A stretch of 7,051 nt of DNA, taken from Candidatus Omnitrophota bacterium. Lineage in GTDB: Bacteria; Omnitrophota; Gorgyraeia; Gygaellales; Profunditerraquicolaceae. Position numbers and translations under genes: made by a program. Below, in pieces: positions 1-5,468 of this stretch. Position 1 is the stretch's first letter, and each line of letters opens with the position of its first letter. Under the pieces are notes generated by a model. The model did no database searches. It was not told the origin of the DNA and worked only from the letters and a program-made list of their open reading frames with translations. The DNA lies in assembly GCA_028715095.1 (NCBI GenBank), contig JAQUSM010000054.1, positions 1-7,051 on the forward strand, in the 5' to 3' direction.

Positions 1-249
1 TTCCCGTAAGTCAAATAACCTCCGGCGCAAATCTTCCACCTCATTCTTAAGCCTGTCAAGCGCAACCATATTATGATGGTAGAAAATAATCCCAGTGCAT
101 TCACGTTTAAGCAAACTGATTAAACTAAGATGGGGATTAAATGCTTTCTGGGCTGAATTCTTAAAAAAAGGCGAGAAGATAGAAACCAGGACAACTGCGC
201 AAGCGATAAGGACAAAATTGATTATGGTTTTGCGGGATAACTTAAACAC
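1..249 (-). CDS. mreC: Rod shape-determining protein MreC, N-terminal part (cut by left window edge)
   Basis: The first 83 residues are visible. MreC is a bitopic inner-membrane protein that forms periplasmic assemblies linking MreB filaments to the cell-wall elongation machinery. Seen here: a short basic cytoplasmic start (FKLSRK), a single hydrophobic helix at about residues 9-28 ending in SPFF, a linker, and the start of a charged helix at about residues 61-83 (MVALDRLKNEVEDLRRRL) that fits the MreC dimerising coiled coil. The beta-barrel domains lie outside the window. The start is GTG at 249-247: an in-frame TAG at 258-256 excludes any upstream start, and the overlapping ATG (250-252 region) is in another frame that stops quickly. 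No good Shine-Dalgarno precedes it. It follows mreB by 120 bp on the same strand, the classical mreBC order. The family call rests on topology and position after mreB, since the conserved C-terminal part is missing. Confidence 0.85.
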   Translation of the reverse strand, partial: MFKLSRKTIINFVLIACAVVLVSIFSPFFKNSAQKAFNPHLSLISLLKRECTGIIFYHHNMVALDRLKNEVEDLRRRLFDLRE

Positions 250-298
250 ATTTAGCTAGGAAGAATGGTTGGTTTTGCACCCGGCACATTTGGAATTT

Positions 299-365
299 CG
301 TCGGTGTCCGCCCGGTGGCTTACACCCGACGCTTAAAGGTATTGCGTCGGTGTCCGCCCGGTGGC
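299..365. repeat. Imperfect tandem direct repeat with an internal inverted segment, mreB-mreC gap
   Basis: A 21-bp GC-rich sequence beginning CGTCGGTGTCC occurs twice without mismatch, at 299-319 and 345-365, giving a 46-bp period. Between the copies, 322-332 (ACACCCGACGC) is the reverse complement of the first 10 bases of the repeat region with one extra C. It can therefore pair with 344-353 (10 bp, 11-nt loop) or with 299-307 (9 bp, 14-nt loop), but not both. No T-run follows either stem in the mreB-mreC direction, so it is not a standard intrinsic terminator. The flanks of the gap are clearly more AT-rich than the repeat. It could be an RNA-level element (processing, partial attenuation, mRNA 3' end protection of mreB) or a copy of a dispersed repeat; the sequence alone does not decide. 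Confidence 0.85.
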
Positions 366-369
366 GGAA

Positions 370-1443
370 TTAACTGCGCGTTTCAGTCTTAACCGAAACA
401 GTTACCTTCTTAAGGTATTGAATTTCGCTAAGCACCCGGCCCGTACCATTAGCAACTGCGGTAACCGGATCATCAGTTATATGAACAGGCAGGCCAGTCT
501 CTTCTGAAATAAGTTTATCTAAACCTCTTAATAATGAACCGCCACCGGCCATTACAATACCATGTTCAATAAGGTCAGCGGCTAATTCCGGAGGAGTCCT
601 CTCTAATGATATTTTTGTAACCTCCACTATGGCGCGCAGAGGCTCCTGTAAAGACTCCCGGATCTCTTCGCTGGTAATGGTTACGATTTTAGGCAATCCG
701 GCCACCAGGTCCCTGCCCTTAACCTCCATACTCATCTCTTCTTCCAAAGGATAGGCAGAACCGATTTTAATTTTGATATCTTCGGCGGTGCGCTCACCAA
801 CCAGAAGATTATAAGTTTTTTTAAGATATTCTATGACCGCTTCATTCATTTCATCGCCGCCAATGCGGATAGATTTTGAAAAGACCGTACCTGCAAGCGA
901 GATTACCGCAATCTCCGTAGTCCCGCCGCCTATATCAATAATCATATTCCCTACCGGCTCCTGAATAGGCAGGCCCACTCCTATAGCTGCGGCAATAGGT
1001 TCTTCAATCAAAAAAACCTCCCTGGCTCCGGCGCGCTCCGCTGAATCTTTTACGGCCCGCTTCTCTACTTCAGTTATCCCGGAAGGAATGGCGATAACAA
1101 TTCTCGGCCTGACTAAAACCCTGCGGTGATGCACCTTCTTAATAAAATACCGAAGCATGGCTTCGGTAATTTCAAAATCAGAGATAACCCCGTCTTTCAT
1201 AGGCCTTATAGCGATGATATTTCCGGGAGTACGCCCAAGCATACGTTTAGCCTCTTCGCCTACAGCTAAAACATGTGAAGTCCCCCGTTCAATAGCTACA
1301 ACTGAAGGCTCGCAAAGGACCACCCCCTCGCCTTTGACAAAAACCAGGGTCGTAGCTGTCCCAAGGTCAATCCCCATATCATTGGAAAAAAGCCCTAAAA
1401 CAAAATTAACTGCTCTCTTTAACTGTTGGCCGATTTTTACCAT
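370..1443 (-). CDS. mreB: Rod shape-determining protein MreB (bacterial actin)
   Basis: MreB is an actin-like ATPase that polymerises on the inner face of the cytoplasmic membrane and orients lateral peptidoglycan synthesis. The 357 residues carry the actin-fold signatures in order: phosphate-1 loop (MGIDLGTATTLVFVKG, about 23-38), IAIPSGITEVEKRAV (117-131), the IEEPIAAAIGVGLP segment (146-159), phosphate-2 loop (MIIDIGGGTTEIAVIS, 167-182), IRIGGDEMN (192-200) and the adenosine loop (GIVMAGGGSLLRG, 295-307). The N-terminus before the fold is about 22 residues with hydrophobic spacing (VNFVLGLF), consistent with the membrane-binding amphipathic helix known in E. coli MreB. It is about 10 residues longer than E. 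coli MreB, including a C-terminal tail rich in V, T and K. The usual Asn of GTANT is Thr31 here. The ATG start is supported by CAGGAG five bases upstream, and a strong promoter candidate lies at 1474-1502. Confidence 0.98.
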   Translation of the reverse strand: MVKIGQQLKRAVNFVLGLFSNDMGIDLGTATTLVFVKGEGVVLCEPSVVAIERGTSHVLAVGEEAKRMLGRTPGNIIAIRPMKDGVISDFEITEAMLRYFIKKVHHRRVLVRPRIVIAIPSGITEVEKRAVKDSAERAGAREVFLIEEPIAAAIGVGLPIQEPVGNMIIDIGGGTTEIAVISLAGTVFSKSIRIGGDEMNEAVIEYLKKTYNLLVGERTAEDIKIKIGSAYPLEEEMSMEVKGRDLVAGLPKIVTITSEEIRESLQEPLRAIVEVTKISLERTPPELAADLIEHGIVMAGGGSLLRGLDKLISEETGLPVHITDDPVTAVANGTGRVLSEIQYLKKVTVSVKTETRS

Positions 1444-1445
1444 AC

Positions 1446-1459
1446 AATCTCCTGAGATT
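1446..1459 (-). promoter_or_regulatory. mreB ribosome binding site inside a short inverted repeat
   Basis: On the minus strand CAGGAG (1454-1449) lies 5 nt before the mreB ATG. The Shine-Dalgarno is embedded in a perfect inverted repeat AATCTC-AG-GAGATT (1459-1446). As RNA, the outer 4-5 pairs could form a small hairpin over the ribosome site; the stem is short and probably weak. The site fixes the mreB start; the regulatory meaning of the inverted repeat is speculative. Confidence 0.7.
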
Positions 1460-1473
1460 AAGATAATGAAGTG

Positions 1474-1502
1474 ATTTTAACAGAGTTTAAACCCCCTGTC
1501 AA
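1474..1502 (-). promoter_or_regulatory. Near-consensus sigma70-type promoter for mreB-mreC
   Basis: Minus strand: perfect -35 TTGACA (1502-1497), exactly 17-nt spacer (1496-1480), -10 TAAAAT (1479-1474, one mismatch to TATAAT). Predicted transcription start is near 1467, leaving a leader of about 24 nt before mreB. The spacer contains GTTTAAAC, an 8-bp palindrome (1492-1485). The placement in the 68-bp gap between aroA and mreB suggests that mreBC can be transcribed independently of the aroA unit. It is the best housekeeping promoter match I found in the window. Confidence 0.8.
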
Positions 1503-1511
1503 ATAATATGT

Positions 1512-2822
1512 TTATCTCAATAAGCTTTTTAATGTAGTTAAAAAACCGGGGAATGATTTACTGATACAGCTAATATCATCAAGCCTTGATTTACCTTTAG
1601 CTGCCAGAGCAGCAACAACCATGCTCATAGCTATACGGTGATCTCCAAAACTTTTAAGCTTAGCCCCATTTAAAAACCCTTTACCCTTTATAATTATATT
1701 CTCCAGGTTCCCGGATTTAATTGAGTGGATATCCGCCCCCATCGATATTAAGTTAGTAAGCATAGAATCAATGCGGTCGGCCTCCTTAAACCTTAACTCT
1801 CCTGCCCCCTTGATTACGGTGGCGCCTTCGGCAAAACAAGCAGCTACCATAAAAACGGGCAGCTCGTCAATTAACGAAGGGACTTCGGAAGGCTTAACCA
1901 CTGTAGCCTTAAGCTTTCCGCTGGTTACGATAAGGTTACCCATGGGTTCAAAACCTTGCATTTTTCTGTTTTTAAAAGGCTCAACCTTTATCTTAGCTCC
2001 CATTCGCTTAAGGACATTAATTATCCCGCAGCGGCCTGGATTAAGGCTTACACGTTCAATAACAATTTTAGCCCCCGGAATTATTATAGCTAAGACTACT
2101 AAAAAGGCTGCTGAAGAAATATCACCGGGGATGTAAATAACTCCCGGGCTGCTTAAGCTTCTATCCGGGATTAAAGTTATGCTATTTTTATTTACAGTTA
2201 TATTTGCTCCGAAAGTTTTAAGCATCCTCTCGGTATGGTCACGGGTGCGTATTTTTTCAATTACACGGGTTTTACCGGAAGCAGACAAACCCGCCAAAAG
2301 GATCGCGGATTTAACCTGCGCCGAAGCAACCGGCGGACGGTAAAGAATTCCTTTGAGCTTTCCTCCCCTGATAACCAAAGGAGGATACTCCTCGCTGCCT
2401 CTCTTTTTTGCGGTAATTCTTGCCCCCATCAGGCGTAATGGCTTATCCACCCTGGACATTGGCCTGGCAGAAAGATATTTACCAGCTATAATTTTAGTTT
2501 CAAAATCCGTTCCGGCTAAAACACCTAAGATTAAACGTAAAGTTGTTCCGGAATTATTAACAAAAACAGGCTTCCGGGGCTTCCTTAACCCCTGAAAACC
2601 CCATACCAAAACCTGCTTATTATTACGCTCAATCTTTGCCCCAAAAGCAACCAGGGTATTTAAGGTAGCCAGGGAATCATCATGGACAGGAAAATTTCTT
2701 ATAATAGTTTTATTGCGGCTTAAGGCGCCGATTATCAGCGCACGGTGAGCTATGGATTTATCGCCGACAAGGCGGATTCTTCCACGGGGGATAAATTTAT
2801 CTTTTACTGCGAAAGGCTTCAT
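1512..2822 (-). CDS. aroA: 3-phosphoshikimate 1-carboxyvinyltransferase (EPSP synthase)
   Basis: Cytosolic enzyme joining shikimate-3-phosphate and phosphoenolpyruvate to form EPSP, the sixth step of the shikimate pathway to chorismate. The 436 residues have normal length and the family motifs in order: GDKSIAHRALI (20-30; Lys22 binds both substrates), NNSGTTLRLILG (89-100), RPMSRVDKPLRLMGA (120-134), SAQVKSAILLAGL (167-179), PGDISSAAF (232-240), LIDELP (317-322, catalytic Asp319), ELRFKEADRI (342-351), GDHRIAM (393-399) and SKSFPGF (421-427). The NSGTTLRL glycine loop is of the type seen in Bacillus enzymes, with Leu97 where E. coli has Pro101. The normally conserved Pro before GDKS is Val19. 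Its ATG overlaps the stop of the upstream coiled-coil gene as ATGA (2822-2819), with AAGG four bases before the start, so translational coupling is likely. No terminator is visible after its TAA. Confidence 0.97.
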   Translation of the reverse strand: MKPFAVKDKFIPRGRIRLVGDKSIAHRALIIGALSRNKTIIRNFPVHDDSLATLNTLVAFGAKIERNNKQVLVWGFQGLRKPRKPVFVNNSGTTLRLILGVLAGTDFETKIIAGKYLSARPMSRVDKPLRLMGARITAKKRGSEEYPPLVIRGGKLKGILYRPPVASAQVKSAILLAGLSASGKTRVIEKIRTRDHTERMLKTFGANITVNKNSITLIPDRSLSSPGVIYIPGDISSAAFLVVLAIIIPGAKIVIERVSLNPGRCGIINVLKRMGAKIKVEPFKNRKMQGFEPMGNLIVTSGKLKATVVKPSEVPSLIDELPVFMVAACFAEGATVIKGAGELRFKEADRIDSMLTNLISMGADIHSIKSGNLENIIIKGKGFLNGAKLKSFGDHRIAMSMVVAALAAKGKSRLDDISCISKSFPGFLTTLKSLLR

Positions 2823-3679
2823 TTAGCCTTTTGTACTACTGAATCATTTTCTTTGATTACATCTTTAAGCTCTGCCGCAAAACCTGCAGCAGACATTGAC
2901 TCATGGACCTTTTCCACTTTTATGTCTCCGATAATCTTTCCTTCACGATATATGGAAAATTGGTCTCCTTTGCTTACGCCATCTTTTTCCCCTAAATTGA
3001 TCACCACAAAATCATATTCTTTATTTACTACCGTGACCTTGCCCTCCAGGGGCTTGACCTGGGGAAGATCTTTTTTCCCCTTCTCCTTTGCCGGTTCGGC
3101 AACAGGCGGATTTACATTCTTCAGAGCCGGGGTTGCCTTTTTAGAAGAATCAACTTTAGTGGGCTCAGCGACTTCGCTGTTCACCACAACTTTACCCAAT
3201 TCCACGCCGCTGGCGCTGGTTTCTAAATTCTTAATCTTGGTCCTAAGCTCATCTTTCTGCTGCTCCATAATCTTCAATTGCTCTTTTAATTTCCTGCCGT
3301 CATCCTGAGCCTGGCTAAGCTTGCCCTCTAAATCTTGACGCGAAATCTTCTGCTGCTCTATATCCGCCTTAATCTGTTCCAGTTCATTTAAAGCCTCCTG
3401 CCGCGCCGACTTTTCCTTATCAAGCTCTTCAGTTATAGTAGCAATACGATCCTTGTTTTCCTGCAATTTAATCATCAACTCCGAGACATTTTTCTTAGAA
3501 GCTTCAAGCTTATCCTCGATAATGCGTTCACGCGCAGTTAGCTCATCAACCTGAAGCTGCAGTTTCTCACTTTTTATACGTTCATTTTGGAATAGATAGG
3601 ATAATCCGCCGATAACCACCAAGGCAACAATGGTTAAACCAATTAAAACAAATTTCAAGATGCCTCCCTTGCGATTCAT
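2819..3679 (-). CDS. Membrane-anchored coiled-coil protein with a small C-terminal beta domain, function unknown
   Basis: I do not recognise a named family. The 286 residues show a short basic start (MNRKGG), one hydrophobic helix at about 9-30 followed by a polar charged stretch, suggesting a signal anchor with the bulk outside the cytoplasm. Next comes a long uninterrupted K/E/Q/L-rich coiled coil at about 32-153, with no helix breaker. A Pro/Lys/Ala-rich linker (about 168-210) follows, then a compact domain (211-283) containing EGKVTVVN, FVVINLGEKDGVSKGDQFSIY and GDIKVEKVHESMSAAGF. The GxxxGVxxGDxFxVYR-like pattern resembles small beta-barrel modules of envelope proteins such as the FlgT C-terminal type; that is pattern resemblance only. 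GKVVVNSE (162-169) echoes GKVTVVNKE (213-221), so the linker may have been inserted into or duplicated from that domain. Strong AAGGAGG precedes the ATG. It is first in a unit with aroA and close to mreB, which hints at an envelope role. The C-terminus has no obvious sorting motif. Confidence 0.85.
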   Translation of the reverse strand: MNRKGGILKFVLIGLTIVALVVIGGLSYLFQNERIKSEKLQLQVDELTARERIIEDKLEASKKNVSELMIKLQENKDRIATITEELDKEKSARQEALNELEQIKADIEQQKISRQDLEGKLSQAQDDGRKLKEQLKIMEQQKDELRTKIKNLETSASGVELGKVVVNSEVAEPTKVDSSKKATPALKNVNPPVAEPAKEKGKKDLPQVKPLEGKVTVVNKEYDFVVINLGEKDGVSKGDQFSIYREGKIIGDIKVEKVHESMSAAGFAAELKDVIKENDSVVQKAK

Positions 3680-3683
3680 CTTA

Positions 3684-3690
3684 CCTCCTT
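3684..3690 (-). promoter_or_regulatory. Strong ribosome binding site of the coiled-coil gene
   Basis: Minus-strand AAGGAGG lies 4 nt before the ATG at 3679. It is the strongest Shine-Dalgarno in the window and supports this start and a high translation rate. Confidence 0.85.
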
Positions 3691-3699
3691 TATGATTTA

Positions 3700-3711
3700 A
3701 ACAAATTTGTT
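3700..3711. promoter_or_regulatory. 12-bp perfect palindrome at the predicted transcription start (operator candidate)
   Basis: AACAAATTTGTT reads the same on both strands. It lies directly downstream of the predicted -10 at 3719-3724, covering about +1 to +13 of the predicted transcript, a position where a dimeric repressor would block initiation. The regulator is unknown. In this AT-rich gap a chance palindrome of 12 bp is possible. Confidence 0.4.
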
Positions 3712-3718
3712 AACCCTT

Positions 3719-3746
3719 ACTATAACATTAGTTACGTGAAAAGCAA
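3719..3746 (-). promoter_or_regulatory. Promoter candidate (extended -10) for coiled-coil gene and aroA
   Basis: Minus strand: -35 TTGCTT (3746-3741), 16-nt spacer, -10 TATAGT (3724-3719) preceded by TGT, which makes an extended -10 (TGnTATAGT). The predicted start near 3712 leaves a leader of about 33 nt containing the palindrome and the strong ribosome site. It sits in the only sizeable gap (138 bp) between rluD and the coiled-coil gene. Confidence 0.6.
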
Positions 3747-3773
3747 GTACTTTATAGTTTTTATCTAGCGTAA

Positions 3774-3801
3774 GTCCCTGTAAGCTTCAGCGAACAGGGA
3801 C
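3774..3801 (-). terminator. Hairpin after rluD, possible non-canonical terminator
   Basis: Perfect 8-bp inverted repeat GTCCCTGT (3774-3781) / ACAGGGAC (3794-3801). The 12-nt loop contains a further GCT/AGC pairing, so the transcript could fold as a stem with an internal loop and a small apical loop. It starts 17 nt past the rluD stop and precedes the next promoter, the right position for a terminator. However, the sequence downstream in the transcription direction (TTACGCTAGATAAAAAC) has no U-tract, so intrinsic termination would be weak. It may instead be an mRNA 3'-end stabiliser. Confidence 0.45.
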
Positions 3802-3817
3802 AAGAAACAAGCGTCTC

Positions 3818-4732
3818 TCAAAAATTCTTCTTAATAAACTCCTGAAATTCCGGGGGGACCTCACTTGAAAAATGTACGAACTTGCCTGTAGATGGGTGGA
3901 TGAAACCAAGCTCCTGCGCATGCAAGGCCATGCGGGAAAAAATATTATTCTTGCCGTATTTGACGTCACCTAAAATAGGATGCCCCAGAAAAGCCAAATG
4001 CACCCTTAGTTGATGCGTCCTGCCGGTAAAAGGCCTTAATTCCAAAAAACTGAAATTATTACTTCGTTTTAAAGTACGATAATGCGTTTTGGCATAACGG
4101 GTATTTTCCGAGAAGCTAACCGACATATCCTGTCTTTTTAACGGATGCCTGCCGATCGGGGCCTCAATCACATCTTCATCAAATTTTACCTCTCCGGAAA
4201 CTATAGCTACATATTTTCGCTCAATACTGTGTTCGGCAAACTGCTTGGCCAGTTTTAAATGGCTGGCATTGTTCTTGGCGATAACCAGAAGCCCGCTGGT
4301 TTCTTTATCCAGACGATGGACGATCCCGGGCCGGCTTTTATTGATGTCGGAGAGATGGCTGAATCTGCCAAGCAGGGCATTGACCAAAGTATGCTCCCTG
4401 TTTCCAGGAGCCGGATGCACCACCAATCCCGGCTGCTTATTAATAATTGCCAGATCCTCATCCTCATAAATTACATCCAGGGATATCTGCTCGGGGAGTA
4501 TCTGCACCTTTTCTTTTTCAGGCAGGATAACCCGGACTTCTTCTCTTGATTTTACCTTATAGTGGGGTTTATTAACGGGGCAGGAATTTAAAAAAACATT
4601 ACCGGCAGCAATAAGCTTTTGAATGTTCGTACGCGATAAACCTAAATTATTATTGCCAGCATACTCAGACAGCAATAAATCCAGGCGCATCTTCGCCTGT
4701 TCGGGTAAGACGAGAAACGATAATTCTTTCAT
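3818..4732 (-). CDS. rluD: Ribosomal large subunit pseudouridine synthase, RluD/RluA family
   Basis: Isomerises specific uridines to pseudouridine in 23S rRNA (RluD sites 1911/1915/1917 in E. coli helix 69). The 304 residues contain an N-terminal S4-like RNA-binding domain (about 15-70: MRLDLLLSEY, GLSRTNIQKLIAAGNVFLN), and the RluA-type catalytic domain with the signature RPGIVHRLDKETSGLLVIAK (134-153; catalytic Asp142), RKYVAIVSG (172-180), GRTHQLRVHLAFLGHPILGD (237-256) and YGK. The S4 domain favours RluD/YlyB over RluA, which lacks it. The start is ATG at 4732, one base after the lgt stop (TAAAATG arrangement). The Shine-Dalgarno is poor (purine-rich AAAGAAA only), so translation is probably coupled to lgt. 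B. subtilis ylyB sits at the same position after lspA. The exact target uridine cannot be read from sequence. Confidence 0.93.
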   Translation of the reverse strand: MKELSFLVLPEQAKMRLDLLLSEYAGNNNLGLSRTNIQKLIAAGNVFLNSCPVNKPHYKVKSREEVRVILPEKEKVQILPEQISLDVIYEDEDLAIINKQPGLVVHPAPGNREHTLVNALLGRFSHLSDINKSRPGIVHRLDKETSGLLVIAKNNASHLKLAKQFAEHSIERKYVAIVSGEVKFDEDVIEAPIGRHPLKRQDMSVSFSENTRYAKTHYRTLKRSNNFSFLELRPFTGRTHQLRVHLAFLGHPILGDVKYGKNNIFSRMALHAQELGFIHPSTGKFVHFSSEVPPEFQEFIKKNF

Positions 4733-4733
4733 T

Positions 4734-5468
4734 TTATTTCTTTTTTAAGGCAAAGAGCCTGATGAGCATGGTGACGGAGAAAAAAAACATTGCCAGGCTT
4801 AAAAGCTGAAAAAAAGTCAAGCCCTGGAATAACCTCGGGCTGTCATCGCGGAAGAATTCAATAAAGAAACGCTTAATTGAATAAAGAAAAAGGTAGCTGT
4901 ATAAGATCTGGCCGGATAAATGTTTCTTGCTCTGCATAAACCTTAAGGCAAAAAAGATTAAGAACATAAGCAGGCTTGAATATAATTGAGTGGGGATAAG
5001 GACCTTTCCGGAAACCGGAAAATATATTCCAAATGCGGATTCCTTGCCATAACAGCAGCCATTCAAAAAACAACCTATTCTTCCGATTGCCTGCCCTAAA
5101 GCAATAAAGGGAGCCAATAAATCTAAGGTCGTAAGCAGGTCCATCTTATTCTTTATGATATACAGGCAGGCAAAAATAGAACCAAAGACTATTCCGCCAA
5201 AAATGGCCATCCCTCCATGCTGCAGCATAACAATCTCAAGCGGATGTTTAAGGTAAAAATGAAGATTGCTGATTACGTAAAGGAAACGCGAACCGATGAT
5301 ACCTGCAATAAATACGTAAAAACAAAGGTTAAAAATTTTATCAGGCTCAATTTGTATTCTTGCCGCCTGACGGGAAGCAAGCTGAGCTGAAATAAAAAAG
5401 GCCAAAACCAGCATAAGGCCGTATGAATAAATCGTAAAAGGACCGATGTGGCAGATTTCAGGTAACAT
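4734..5468 (-). CDS. lgt: Prolipoprotein diacylglyceryl transferase
   Basis: Polytopic inner-membrane enzyme that transfers diacylglycerol from phosphatidylglycerol to the lipobox cysteine of prolipoproteins, the first lipoprotein-maturation step. The 244 residues (family about 250-290) show IGPFTIYSYGLMLVLAF (8-24), HGGMAIFGG (84-92, His84 equivalent to the conserved His103 region), the Lgt signature as GQAIGRIGCFLNGCCYG (125-141, Arg130), PTQLYSS (159-165) and RFFIEFFRDD (200-209, Arg200, Glu204). About seven hydrophobic segments are present. Relative to E. coli GRIGNFINGELWG, the Asn and Glu positions are Cys133 and Cys138, as in a Cys-rich Lgt subfamily I recall from other bacteria. The usual His before PTQLY is Ile158. 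The start overlaps the end of lspA by 11 nt with no close Shine-Dalgarno, indicating coupling. The neighbour lspA performs the next step. Confidence 0.95.
   Translation of the reverse strand: MLPEICHIGPFTIYSYGLMLVLAFFISAQLASRQAARIQIEPDKIFNLCFYVFIAGIIGSRFLYVISNLHFYLKHPLEIVMLQHGGMAIFGGIVFGSIFACLYIIKNKMDLLTTLDLLAPFIALGQAIGRIGCFLNGCCYGKESAFGIYFPVSGKVLIPTQLYSSLLMFLIFFALRFMQSKKHLSGQILYSYLFLYSIKRFFIEFFRDDSPRLFQGLTFFQLLSLAMFFFSVTMLIRLFALKKK

Noticed and set aside
322..353. Intrinsic terminator after mreB
   Set aside because: The stem is good but no T-run follows it in the transcription direction, and mreC continues downstream on the same strand. Kept as a repeat/hairpin element instead.
299..365. 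Possible CRISPR array from the two 21-bp repeats
   Set aside because: Only two copies, no cas genes, and the 25-bp interval contains an inverted piece of the repeat itself rather than an unrelated spacer.
1157..1474. Plus-strand open frame of 105 codons opposite mreB
   Set aside because: Lies entirely opposite the conserved MreB N-terminal coding sequence and its leader; no recognisable domain.
1512..1514. Terminator after aroA
   Set aside because: The 68-bp gap to mreB shows no GC-rich stem plus T-run; transcription may read through into mreB.
2745..3308. Long plus-strand open frame (187 codons) opposite the coiled-coil gene
   Set aside because: It is antisense to a well-supported gene with a strong ribosome site. 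Its Ser/Thr/Phe-rich composition is what reverse-reading a Lys/Glu-rich coiled coil gives, and it also runs into aroA. No domain recognised.
3787..3969. 60-codon minus-strand frame at the end of rluD
   Set aside because: Out-of-frame shadow of the rluD C-terminus that runs into the hairpin; no ribosome site or motif.
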